From NCBI RefSeq assembly GCF_023476645.1, contig NZ_JAMCOJ010000004.1, positions 62,001-126,000 on the forward strand: DNA of 64,000 bases, read 5' to 3'. This DNA comes from Cellulophaga sp. 20_2_10. Lineage in GTDB: Bacteria; Bacteroidota; Bacteroidia; Flavobacteriales; Flavobacteriaceae. Positions 35,517 to 44,008 of this stretch are shown in pieces. Made by a program: the position numbers and the translations under genes. Numbering within the stretch: the stretch's first letter is position 1; every line of letters begins with the position of its first letter. Below the pieces are notes generated by a model. The model saw only the letters and a list, made by a program, of their open reading frames with translations. It was not told where the DNA came from and searched no databases.

Positions 35517-36797
35517 ATGTCAATTATTAAAGGATCGGCATCTGCAGATGCAATTGCATTAGAAGAAAAGCACGGAGCACACAATTACCATCCATTACCA
35601 GTTGTTTTAAACAAAGGTGAAGGTGTTTTTGTATGGGATGTAGAAGGTAAAAAGTATTATGATTTTTTATCTGCTTATTCTGCAGTAAATCAAGGGCATT
35701 GTCACCCAAAAATAGTGGGTGCAATGGTAAACCAAGCACAAACGTTAACACTTACATCTAGAGCATTTTATAATGATATCTTAGGTAAGTTTGAGAAATT
35801 TGCAACAGAGACATTTAACTACGATAAGTTATTACCAATGAACACGGGTGCAGAAGCTGTAGAGACTGCGCTTAAAATCTGTAGAAAATGGGCTTACGAA
35901 GTTAAAGGTATTTCAGAGAATGAAGCACAAATTATTGTTTGTGAGAATAATTTTCACGGACGTACAACTACCATTATTTCATTTTCTAATGATCCTGTTG
36001 CTCGTAAAAACTTTGGACCTTATACAGATGGGTTTATAAAAATTGAGTACGATAATTTAGCGGCTTTACAAACAGCATTAGAAGGTAACAAAAATATTGC
36101 AGGATTTTTAGTAGAGCCAATACAAGGTGAGGCCGGAGTTTATGTGCCTAGCGAAGGGTATTTAGCTGCAGCTAAAGAATTATGTAAAAAACACAATGTA
36201 TTGTTTATTGCAGATGAAGTGCAAACAGGAATTGCACGTACAGGTCGTTTGTTAGCTACTTGTGGTAATTGTACTTGTGAAGATAAAAACTGTTCTGGTA
36301 CTCCAGAAGTAAAAGCAGATATCTTAATTTTAGGTAAAGCATTATCTGGTGGTTCTTACCCAGTATCTGGTGTTTTGGCTAATAATGATATAATGGATGT
36401 TATTACTCCTGGTAACCACGGTAGTACATTTGGTGGTAACCCTGTTGCTGCTGCAATTGGTATTGCTGCATTAGAGGTTGTTAGAGATGAAAAACTAGCA
36501 GAAAATGCTCAGGTTTTAGGTGAGCTTTTTAGAGCAGAGCTTACTAAGTTTATTGCTACTAGTGATTTAGTTACTACAGTTAGAGGTAAAGGTTTATTAA
36601 ATGCTATTATAATTAACGATACAGAAGACAGTTCTACTGCTTGGGATATTTGTATGGCATTAAAAGAGAATGGTTTATTAGCTAAGCCAACACACGGTAA
36701 CATTATTAGATTTGCACCACCATTGGTAATGACTAAAGAACAATTATTAGATTGTGTTTCTATTATTACAAAAACGTTAAACGAGTTTAAAAAGTAA
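35517..36797 (+). CDS. rocD: ornithine--oxo-acid transaminase
   Basis: A 426-residue PLP-dependent class III aminotransferase that converts ornithine and 2-oxoglutarate to glutamate semialdehyde and glutamate, linking arginine and proline metabolism. The N-terminus has [12 protein letters not shown], substrate and PLP residues appear in [12 protein letters not shown] and [15 protein letters not shown], and the PLP Lys274 is in [15 protein letters not shown]. Unusual is a short cysteine-rich insertion just before the PLP lysine (Cys249, 252, 254, 259, [14 protein letters not shown]), absent from the human and Bacillus enzymes and known to me from flavobacterial ones. It is monocistronic, with a 280-base AT-rich leader region in which I see no clear element. 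Confidence 0.94.
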   Translation: MSIIKGSASADAIALEEKHGAHNYHPLPVVLNKGEGVFVWDVEGKKYYDFLSAYSAVNQGHCHPKIVGAMVNQAQTLTLTSRAFYNDILGKFEKFATETFNYDKLLPMNTGAEAVETALKICRKWAYEVKGISENEAQIIVCENNFHGRTTTIISFSNDPVARKNFGPYTDGFIKIEYDNLAALQTALEGNKNIAGFLVEPIQGEAGVYVPSEGYLAAAKELCKKHNVLFIADEVQTGIARTGRLLATCGNCTCEDKNCSGTPEVKADILILGKALSGGSYPVSGVLANNDIMDVITPGNHGSTFGGNPVAAAIGIAALEVVRDEKLAENAQVLGELFRAELTKFIATSDLVTTVRGKGLLNAIIINDTEDSSTAWDICMALKENGLLAKPTHGNIIRFAPPLVMTKEQLLDCVSIITKTLNEFKK

Positions 36798-36825
36798 TAG
36801 TTACCATACTACTTTATAAATACAA

Positions 36826-37872
36826 TTAAAGCACGGCTTTTTCTAGGACTGTTACTGTCATAGAGGTCGTGCTTAATTTTGCCTTAACTCCAATAGGAAA
36901 TGTAAAATTGGCAGGTATATGTCCAAAAGACATTCCGTATACTGTAGGTATATTTAAAGGCTGCAACCTGTTTGTAAGTACTTCTTTTAAGGTAAAAGTT
37001 TTTGTTTTTTTTGATGTTTCACAGCCTGCAAAAACACCCAGAGCTAAGCCAGCGGCATTTTTAAAAGTTTTACCCTCTATAAGTTGTGTTAACATACGAT
37101 CTATACGGTAAGGAGATTCTTCTACATCTTCTATACAAACAATTTTATCTGTAAAATCTATTTCATGTGGTGTGCCAATTAGAGCATTTATAAGAGTTAA
37201 GCTACCACCTACTAAAACTCCGTTTGCGGTACCTGAAGTAATAATATACCGTTGGTATTCTACATCTTCTTTTTGTTCTTCCGTTAAGTCGGAATTATGA
37301 ATAACAGTATTTTTTTGTGGATTTACGACTAGTTGCTCTAATTGTGTAATTCCGTATTCGTTATCTAGCGTTGTGCCTACAGGTCCGTGAAAACCAACCA
37401 AGCCAGTTTCCTTGTAAAAACCATTTAATAGCGTTGTTATATCACTAAAACCAATAAAAACTTTTGGATTGTTTTTAATTATGGCATAGTCTATCATTTG
37501 CATTATACGAGTACAACCGTAGCCTCCACGAGCACATAGAATACCGTCTACATTCTCATTAGCAAACATTTCATTAAGGTCTTTAGCTCTTTCTTCATCA
37601 GTATTACTAAAATACCCATAGTTACCAATAACACGATCTGTATGGTACGGAATAAATCCCATTTTACGAAGGGTTTCTTTTGCGTGTTCTAAACCATCTG
37701 AAGATACAGCGTAACCAGGAGCAACCAAGCCAATAGTGTCTCCTCTTTTTAATCTTTTGCCTTTTAGTAGTGTACTAGTTTCATTGGTAAAACTAGTATG
37801 TACACTTACAGGTAACATACCAGCAGCAACAGTTCCTATGGCAGATGCAATAAATTTTCGTCGTTTAAGCAT
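36826..37872 (-). CDS. LD-carboxypeptidase (S66 family)
   Basis: A 348-residue serine peptidase of the LdcA/MccF family, which removes the terminal D-amino acid from murein tetrapeptides during recycling. The fold is shown by KRGDTIGLVAPGYAVS, LCARGGYGCTRIM and the nucleophile Ser143 in IGFSDITTLL. A later IVCIEDVEE carries the expected Glu, and a C-terminal His lies in SFGHIPANF. The N-terminus has a twin-arginine-like signal (MLKRRKFIASAIGTVAAGML), suggesting export, unlike the cytoplasmic LdcA of E. coli. It is followed in the same direction by the carboxypeptidase-regulatory protein's divergent neighbour region; no operon partner is clear. Confidence 0.9.
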   Translation of the reverse strand: MLKRRKFIASAIGTVAAGMLPVSVHTSFTNETSTLLKGKRLKRGDTIGLVAPGYAVSSDGLEHAKETLRKMGFIPYHTDRVIGNYGYFSNTDEERAKDLNEMFANENVDGILCARGGYGCTRIMQMIDYAIIKNNPKVFIGFSDITTLLNGFYKETGLVGFHGPVGTTLDNEYGITQLEQLVVNPQKNTVIHNSDLTEEQKEDVEYQRYIITSGTANGVLVGGSLTLINALIGTPHEIDFTDKIVCIEDVEESPYRIDRMLTQLIEGKTFKNAAGLALGVFAGCETSKKTKTFTLKEVLTNRLQPLNIPTVYGMSFGHIPANFTFPIGVKAKLSTTSMTVTVLEKAVL

Positions 37873-37908
37873 TGTAGTAAATTGTATTTCTACTACTAAT
37901 ATACACTT

Positions 37909-39213
37909 TTATGGTTTTACAGAAGAACCATTTCCTTTGGTTCTTTTTAATTGGCGGTTAATTTTTTTAATAGCAGATTCTATAGATTTTTCAGGCTCTA
38001 TAATGTTGTATTCTCCCCAAAAATCGGGATCAGAGAAACCAAAAGCTTCATCACCTAAAATAATTGAAGTTCTTATTTTGTTTTTTCCTTTAGGGGTCTC
38101 TTTGGTTGTGTTTTTCTCCCAGTCTGTAACGGCCATTTCACAACTCATACTATAAACAGAATTAAACAGTTTGTCATCCCAATCAATTTTAAACTCTAAA
38201 ATAGCACTGCTATAGCCATAATACCATTTGTTGTTTTTTTCTCTGTAATCTACTCTATACGCAACATCTGTAGGCCATACTTTGGCTCTGTTTGGCTTTT
38301 TACGAACAAACAGCTTAGCAGCTTTTTGTTTGTCGGTAATATTTAAAGAATAAATAGCGCTAGTAAGTATTTTTTTGTCTGCATCTATATATAATTTGCC
38401 TTTGTATAAAGGATCATTGGTAGTTTCGTTTTGTTTAAAACTAATGACATAAATTAGTTTATTGTTTATTCTTGTAGAATGGTCAAAAGTAAACTCGTAA
38501 TATTTTAATACATCTAATCCAAAAATGTACTGTGGGTATTTCATTATATCTACGTACAAGGCATTAAAAGGTCCTCCTTGTAGTTTTAAGGCAAGTGTGT
38601 CCATTTTAGAGTAATTGGTACTCTTTCTGGTTTTATATAGCTCCACCACATCATTACGAGTGTTAGAATATGGAGCTTTATATATGTTTACAACAGCCTC
38701 TGATAAAGAAATGTTTTTTCTTCTTTTCTTTATGCTTTCTCTGTAAAAAGCAGTCATTAGAGTTGGATCATTAAAATAATTTTCACCTCTTTTTTTCAAT
38801 GTTTCTAATACCAATGCTCTTGGGTCTTTTGGTATAGATATATTTATTTCGCTAAGCTCTGTAATAGTTATATTTAGGTAAATTTTATTGTTGCCAGATT
38901 TTAAATCTTCTAAGGCAACGGTTTTTGTTTTATAGCCTAAAAAAGATACTATTAATTGACCATTGTTAGTTTCTTTTGGTATTTTTAAAGAGAATTTACC
39001 TTCTGCATTACTAATAGTGCTTATATTGGAGTTTGCCAGTGTTAATGTGGCAAAAACAAGAGGCTTTTTAGAATCACTGTCTATTATTTCTCCTTTAAAT
39101 TGATTGTAATCTTGTGCGTTTACATTTTGTTGGCCTAAAAAAAATAGAGCACAGCTGATAAGAAACACATAAAATACCGACAATTTTATTGGTTTTGTTT
39201 GTGAGAGTGTCAT
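37909..39213 (-). CDS. carboxypeptidase-regulatory-like domain protein
   Basis: A 434-residue secreted protein with a signal peptide ending in NVNAQ, an N-terminal carboxypeptidase-regulatory-like beta-sandwich (KGEIIDSDSKKPLVFATLTL..., about 35-120) of the kind found at the front of TonB-dependent receptors, then about 300 residues resembling the beta-rich region of DUF5686-like proteins. No barrel plug or catalytic motif is present. The start is taken as the ATG at 39213; a longer frame begins at a TTG 39 bases upstream but adds a non-hydrophobic leader. It lies 36 bases upstream of the LD-carboxypeptidase on the same strand, so the two may be an operon. Function unknown. Confidence 0.82.
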   Translation of the reverse strand: MTLSQTKPIKLSVFYVFLISCALFFLGQQNVNAQDYNQFKGEIIDSDSKKPLVFATLTLANSNISTISNAEGKFSLKIPKETNNGQLIVSFLGYKTKTVALEDLKSGNNKIYLNITITELSEINISIPKDPRALVLETLKKRGENYFNDPTLMTAFYRESIKKRRKNISLSEAVVNIYKAPYSNTRNDVVELYKTRKSTNYSKMDTLALKLQGGPFNALYVDIMKYPQYIFGLDVLKYYEFTFDHSTRINNKLIYVISFKQNETTNDPLYKGKLYIDADKKILTSAIYSLNITDKQKAAKLFVRKKPNRAKVWPTDVAYRVDYREKNNKWYYGYSSAILEFKIDWDDKLFNSVYSMSCEMAVTDWEKNTTKETPKGKNKIRTSIILGDEAFGFSDPDFWGEYNIIEPEKSIESAIKKINRQLKRTKGNGSSVKP

Positions 39214-39414
39214 AGTAGAAGGTTTAGTAATTAGATGTAAGCAGTAATCCAAGTTTCTTAAAGATACGTTTTTTTTAACACTTTTTAAGTTTTTGTTAGC
39301 AAGGATTTATACTAATCTAAGTCTAAAAAGTACAGATTGCTTACAAATGAATGCTTAGTTTTATCGTTTTTTTAAACACAACATTTTTTTAGAATTAGAT
39401 AGGCAAAGTATTTT

Positions 39415-39422
39415 TATCTTTG
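39415..39422 (+). promoter_or_regulatory. -7 box for bshC
   Basis: TATCTTTG matches TAnnTTTG, 19 bases before the ATG at 39442. No TTG is visible at -33. Confidence 0.45.
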
Positions 39423-39441
39423 CACATATATAGTCGTATTT

Positions 39442-41043
39442 ATGAAAGTCAACAATATTCCGTATCAGAAAACAGGTTATTTCTCTAGTTTAATGTGCGA
39501 TTATTTAGAAGAGAAAAAAGAATTAGATCCTTTTTATAACAGGTTTCCTAAGCTAGAAAACTTTAAAGATCAGATAGCTGAAAAAAGTAAAAACTTCCCT
39601 AAAGAGAATAGGGCTATACTAGCTGAAGCTTTAGGTAAGCAGTATACTGGTATTACAGCATCAGAAAAAACAAAAACAAACATTTCTTTATTAAAAGAAC
39701 AAAATACATTTACTGTTGTAACGGGACATCAGTTAAATTTATTTACAGGTCCTCTTTATTTTTTATACAAGATAATATCTACCATTAATTTAACAGAAGA
39801 ATTAAAAAGAACTTACCCAGAACAAAATTTTGTACCCATCTATTGGATGGCTACAGAAGATCACGATTTTGAGGAGATAAACTATTTTAATTTTAAAGGA
39901 AAAAAATTACAATGGAACAAAAATGCTTCTGGCGGGGTAGGGAGATTAAATACAGAAGGATTAGATCAGGTATATCAAGCTTTTGCTAGTGATATTGGTG
40001 GCGGTAAAAATGCAGAAGAACTTAAAACATTGTTTACCGAAGCATATTTAAATCATTCTGACCTAACAGCAGCAACACGTTTTTTAGCAAATGAGCTTTT
40101 TACGAATTACGGTTTGGTTATTGTAGATGGAGATGATAAGGAATTAAAGAAATTACAAATTCCGTATGTTAAAGAAGACCTATTAAACCATACAGGATTT
40201 TCTAAGGTTGAAGAAACAAATGCAAAGCTTAGTGCTGTTTCTGATAGTTATAAAATACAGGTAAATCCGAGAGAAATTAATTATTTTTATTTGGTTGATG
40301 GTGTTAGAGAGCGAATTATAGAGAAAGATAATTTATACCTTGTAAACAATACTAAGACTGCTTTTACTAAAGAAGCTATACTAAAGGAACTTGATGAATT
40401 TCCAGAACGCTTTTCACCAAATGTTGTAGGTAGGCCATTGTTTCAGGAAATTATATTACCTAATCTTTGTTACATAGGTGGTGGCGGAGAATTAGCATAT
40501 TGGCTAGAACTTAAAACTTATTTTGAGAGTCAGAATGTAACTTTCCCTATGTTACTTTTACGTAATTCTGCCTTACTAATTTCAAAAAAACAAGGAGAAA
40601 GGCTTCATAAATTAAATGTGTCAATTCAAGATTTGTTCTTAAAACAAAACAGTCTCGTTAATAAAAAAATTAGAGAAATTTCTAATGTTGATATCGATTT
40701 TACGAAACAAAAAAAATACTTAGAAGAACAATTTAAGGAGTTATACGAGCTTGCAGAACAAACGGATAACACTTTTTTAGGCGCTGTAAAAGCTCAAGAA
40801 GTAAAACAGAAAAAAGGACTGCAAGCATTAGAAGATAGGTTGTTACAAGCACAAAAAAGAAAATTAAAAGACCACGTAGTGCGTTTAACAGATGTACAAA
40901 ACGAGTTGTTCCCTAATAAATCTTTACAAGAAAGAAATCATAATTTTTCTGAGCCTTATTTAGAGTTTGGACCAAGTTTAATAACCGCTTTAATGGCACA
41001 TTTAAGGCCGTTAGATGGTAATTTTTTAATATTAGAATTATAA
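39442..41043 (+). CDS. bshC: bacillithiol biosynthesis cysteine-adding enzyme BshC
   Basis: A 533-residue protein that adds cysteine to glucosaminyl-malate in the last step of bacillithiol synthesis. Family hallmarks are VVTGHQLNLFTGPLYFLYKI near residues 92-111, PIYWMATEDHDFEEINYF, and LCYIGGGGELAYWLELK; a coiled-coil stretch (about 420-480) and a C-terminal ALMAHLRPLDGNFLILEL complete it. Length is normal. Bacillithiol is known from many Bacteroidota besides Firmicutes. bshA and bshB are not in this window. The PLP decarboxylase gene follows after 5 bases, so they are co-transcribed. Confidence 0.93.
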   Translation: MKVNNIPYQKTGYFSSLMCDYLEEKKELDPFYNRFPKLENFKDQIAEKSKNFPKENRAILAEALGKQYTGITASEKTKTNISLLKEQNTFTVVTGHQLNLFTGPLYFLYKIISTINLTEELKRTYPEQNFVPIYWMATEDHDFEEINYFNFKGKKLQWNKNASGGVGRLNTEGLDQVYQAFASDIGGGKNAEELKTLFTEAYLNHSDLTAATRFLANELFTNYGLVIVDGDDKELKKLQIPYVKEDLLNHTGFSKVEETNAKLSAVSDSYKIQVNPREINYFYLVDGVRERIIEKDNLYLVNNTKTAFTKEAILKELDEFPERFSPNVVGRPLFQEIILPNLCYIGGGGELAYWLELKTYFESQNVTFPMLLLRNSALLISKKQGERLHKLNVSIQDLFLKQNSLVNKKIREISNVDIDFTKQKKYLEEQFKELYELAEQTDNTFLGAVKAQEVKQKKGLQALEDRLLQAQKRKLKDHVVRLTDVQNELFPNKSLQERNHNFSEPYLEFGPSLITALMAHLRPLDGNFLILEL

Positions 41044-41048
41044 AATAA

Positions 41049-42419
41049 ATGCACAAAATAGATTTAGGATTAGTAGAAATGACAATGGATGTAATGAAAT
41101 ACGCCATTGATAGAATTTCTGCAACCGAAAGAGAAATAGGAAAGCCTGTTAAAGCTGCGGAATTAAAAAACTTAGTAGGCGAAACTATTACTGATAAAGG
41201 TATTGGCGGTGAAAATGCATTTAATTTATGGAAAAAACATTTGGCTAATGCTAATGTGCAAATAGATCACCCAAGGCATTTAGCATTTGTACCAGCATCA
41301 CCAACCAGAGCTGCAATTATGTTCGATTTGGTTACCTCTGCATCTAGTATACACGGTGCATATTGGATGGAAGGCGCAGGTGGTATTTTTTGTGAAAACG
41401 AAGCTATGAAATGGATCGTTTCTTTAACAGGTTTACCAGAAGGTGCTTTTGGCGTTTTTACTAGTGGTGGTACAGCAGCTAATTTATCTGCATTGGTTAC
41501 AGCAAGGGAACACTTTAGAGAAAAAGAAGAAAATAGAGGGAAAAAAGGATTGATTATAGCATCAATTGGTGCGCATTCGTCTGTAAAAGCAATGGCTAAA
41601 GTTATAGACGTAGATATTCTTTTAGTAGATTCAGAAGAAAGTTTACATCAATCAGAATTAGAAGAAACAATTGCAAATTTACCTGTAGAAGAGCGTAATA
41701 GACTTTTTGCAGTAGTTGCTACTGGCGGTACAACAAATGCAGGTATTATAGATGATTTAAGTGGTATAGCTACAGTTTGTAAAAATGAAGATTTATGGTA
41801 CCACATAGATGCTGCCTATGGCGGTGGTGCCTTGGTAGCAGATTCTGTAAGACACTTGTTTAATGGTATAGAACAAGCGGATAGTATTACAATAGATCCG
41901 CATAAGTGGATGTTTTCTCCGTATGATTGCGGTGCTGTAATTTATAAGAATATGGAGTTGGCAAAGAATGCTCACTCTCAACAAGGTTCTTATTTAGATA
42001 TTTTTAAAGACGAAGGTGCTCACGGTTTTAACCCAACGGACTACCAGATACAGTTAACACGTAGAGTTAGAGGATTACCTCTGTGGTTTTCTTTAGCAAT
42101 GCACGGTACAGACAGATATAAAGAAGCTGTAGAGCGTGGGCTAGAATTAGCACAAATTGCAGGTGAAATGATAAAAGCACACCCAGATTTAGAATTGGTA
42201 AGAGAACCAAGTTTATCTTGTGTGTTGTACAGAAGAAAAGGTTGGAAACCAGAAGATTATACGCATTGGACATATGAAAATCATAAGAAAGGATTTGCTT
42301 TAGTTACGCCTACAAAATGGAAACAAGGTGATACTTATGAGACTGTTTCTAGGTTTTGTTTTATTAATCCAGATACAACAGAAAAAGACATAGAAATGAT
42401 ATTACAAACAATGGAGTAA
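41049..42419 (+). CDS. PLP-dependent group II amino acid decarboxylase family protein
   Basis: A 456-residue PLP enzyme of the aspartate/glutamate/diaminobutyrate decarboxylase family. Visible motifs are GVFTSGGTAANLSALVTARE (PLP phosphate), IGAHSSVKAMAKVI (stacking His), WYHIDAAYGGGAL (PLP Asp) and the Schiff-base lysine in IDPHKWMFSPYDCGA. It lacks a long N-terminal extension. The substrate cannot be read; aspartate (giving beta-alanine for pantothenate) or diaminobutyrate are options. It sits 5 bases after bshC, which is worth noting because bacillithiol synthesis does not need a decarboxylase. Confidence 0.9.
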   Translation: MHKIDLGLVEMTMDVMKYAIDRISATEREIGKPVKAAELKNLVGETITDKGIGGENAFNLWKKHLANANVQIDHPRHLAFVPASPTRAAIMFDLVTSASSIHGAYWMEGAGGIFCENEAMKWIVSLTGLPEGAFGVFTSGGTAANLSALVTAREHFREKEENRGKKGLIIASIGAHSSVKAMAKVIDVDILLVDSEESLHQSELEETIANLPVEERNRLFAVVATGGTTNAGIIDDLSGIATVCKNEDLWYHIDAAYGGGALVADSVRHLFNGIEQADSITIDPHKWMFSPYDCGAVIYKNMELAKNAHSQQGSYLDIFKDEGAHGFNPTDYQIQLTRRVRGLPLWFSLAMHGTDRYKEAVERGLELAQIAGEMIKAHPDLELVREPSLSCVLYRRKGWKPEDYTHWTYENHKKGFALVTPTKWKQGDTYETVSRFCFINPDTTEKDIEMILQTME

Positions 42420-42459
42420 ATTTTCAATAGTTTCGTTTAACTTTTTTATAATTAAATAT

Positions 42460-42467
42460 TACTTTTG
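42460..42467 (+). promoter_or_regulatory. -7 box directly before guaA start
   Basis: TACTTTTG fully matches TAnnTTTG and ends three bases before the ATG at 42471. The transcript would start at or near the start codon. It lies in the 51-base gap after the decarboxylase gene, so guaA may have its own promoter as well as read-through. Confidence 0.4.
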
Positions 42468-42470
42468 CGC

Positions 42471-44006
42471 ATGCAACATGACAAGGTATTAATATTAGAC
42501 TTCGGATCGCAGTATACACAGCTTATTGCGCGTAGAGTTAGAGAGCTCAACATTTATTCCGAGATTCACCCATTCAACAAAATTCCAAAAAACTTAGCAG
42601 AGTACAAGGCGGTTATCCTATCCGGTAGCCCTATGTCTGTGCGTTCAGATGAAGCTTTTCATCCAGAACTTAAAGGTATTAGAGGAGAAAAACCAATGCT
42701 AGCCGTGTGTTACGGAGCTCAGTATTTGGCACATTTTTCTGGAGGCGAGGTAGCCCCATCTAATACAAGAGAGTATGGTAGAGCTAACTTAAGTTTTGTA
42801 AAAGAGGGAGAAGCTTTTCTTAAAAACATAAAAGAAGGTAGTCAAGTTTGGATGAGTCATAGTGACACTATAAAATCATTGCCAACAAACGGTACCTTGC
42901 TAGCAAGTACCCATGATGTGCAAAATGCAGCATATAAAATAGAAGGTGAAAAAACATACGCTATTCAGTTTCACCCAGAAGTTTACCATTCTACAGATGG
43001 GAAACAATTATTAGAAAACTTTTTAGTAGACATTGCAGATGTAAATGCAGATTGGACACCAGATAGTTTTGTAGAAGAAACGGTAGATGCTTTAAAAGCA
43101 AAGATTGGAGAAGATAAGGTTGTTTTAGGTTTATCAGGTGGTGTAGATTCTTCTGTAGCAGCAATGTTGTTGCATAAAGCAATAGGAGAAAACCTATACT
43201 GTATTTTTGTAAATAACGGATTATTGCGTAAAAACGAATTTACAGATGTATTAGAACAATACAAAGGCATGGGCTTAAATGTAAAAGGTGTAGATGCTTC
43301 GGCACGCTTTTTGGATGCTTTAGCTGGGTTAAGTGATCCAGAAGAAAAGCGTAAAGCTATTGGCCGTGTATTTATAGAAGTTTTTGATGATGAAGCACAC
43401 CAAATACAAGGTGTAAACTGGTTGGCTCAAGGAACAATTTATCCAGATGTTATAGAAAGTGTATCTGCAACAGGAGGACCAAGTGCAACAATAAAAAGCC
43501 ACCATAATGTAGGAGGCTTACCAGATTTTATGAAACTTAAAATAGTAGAGCCTTTAAAAGCTTTATTTAAGGATGAAGTAAGACGAGTAGGAGCATCTAT
43601 GGGAATGGAAAAAGATCTTTTAGGACGTCACCCTTTTCCAGGACCAGGATTAGCAATTCGAATATTAGGAGATATTACTCCAGAGAAAGTAGCTATTTTA
43701 CAAGAGGTTGATGCTGTTTTTATAGGCGAACTTAAAAAAAGTGGGCTATATGATAAGGTTTGGCAGGCCGGAGCTATACTTTTACCCGTAAATAGTGTAG
43801 GAGTAATGGGAGATGAACGTACTTATGAAAAATGTGTAGCTTTACGTGCTGTAGAAAGCACAGATGGTATGACCGCTGATTGGGTTAATTTACCATATGA
43901 ATTTTTACAAAAGGTATCTAATAATATAATAAATAAAGTAAAAGGTGTAAATAGAGTAGTTTACGATATTAGCTCAAAGCCACCAGCAACCATAGAATGG
44001 GAATAA
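42471..44006 (+). CDS. guaA: GMP synthase (glutamine-hydrolysing)
   Basis: A 511-residue enzyme that makes GMP from XMP, ATP and glutamine. The N-terminal class I glutamine amidotransferase has nucleophile Cys80 in [12 protein letters not shown] and FHPEVYHS, the ATP-pyrophosphatase domain has the PP-loop [15 protein letters not shown], and the C-terminal dimerisation domain ends in [14 protein letters not shown]. Complete and normal length. The frame is open to a TTG six bases upstream; the ATG at 42471 ([18 protein letters not shown]) matches the family N-terminus. Confidence 0.96.
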   Translation: MQHDKVLILDFGSQYTQLIARRVRELNIYSEIHPFNKIPKNLAEYKAVILSGSPMSVRSDEAFHPELKGIRGEKPMLAVCYGAQYLAHFSGGEVAPSNTREYGRANLSFVKEGEAFLKNIKEGSQVWMSHSDTIKSLPTNGTLLASTHDVQNAAYKIEGEKTYAIQFHPEVYHSTDGKQLLENFLVDIADVNADWTPDSFVEETVDALKAKIGEDKVVLGLSGGVDSSVAAMLLHKAIGENLYCIFVNNGLLRKNEFTDVLEQYKGMGLNVKGVDASARFLDALAGLSDPEEKRKAIGRVFIEVFDDEAHQIQGVNWLAQGTIYPDVIESVSATGGPSATIKSHHNVGGLPDFMKLKIVEPLKALFKDEVRRVGASMGMEKDLLGRHPFPGPGLAIRILGDITPEKVAILQEVDAVFIGELKKSGLYDKVWQAGAILLPVNSVGVMGDERTYEKCVALRAVESTDGMTADWVNLPYEFLQKVSNNIINKVKGVNRVVYDISSKPPATIEWE

Positions 44007-44008
44007 TT

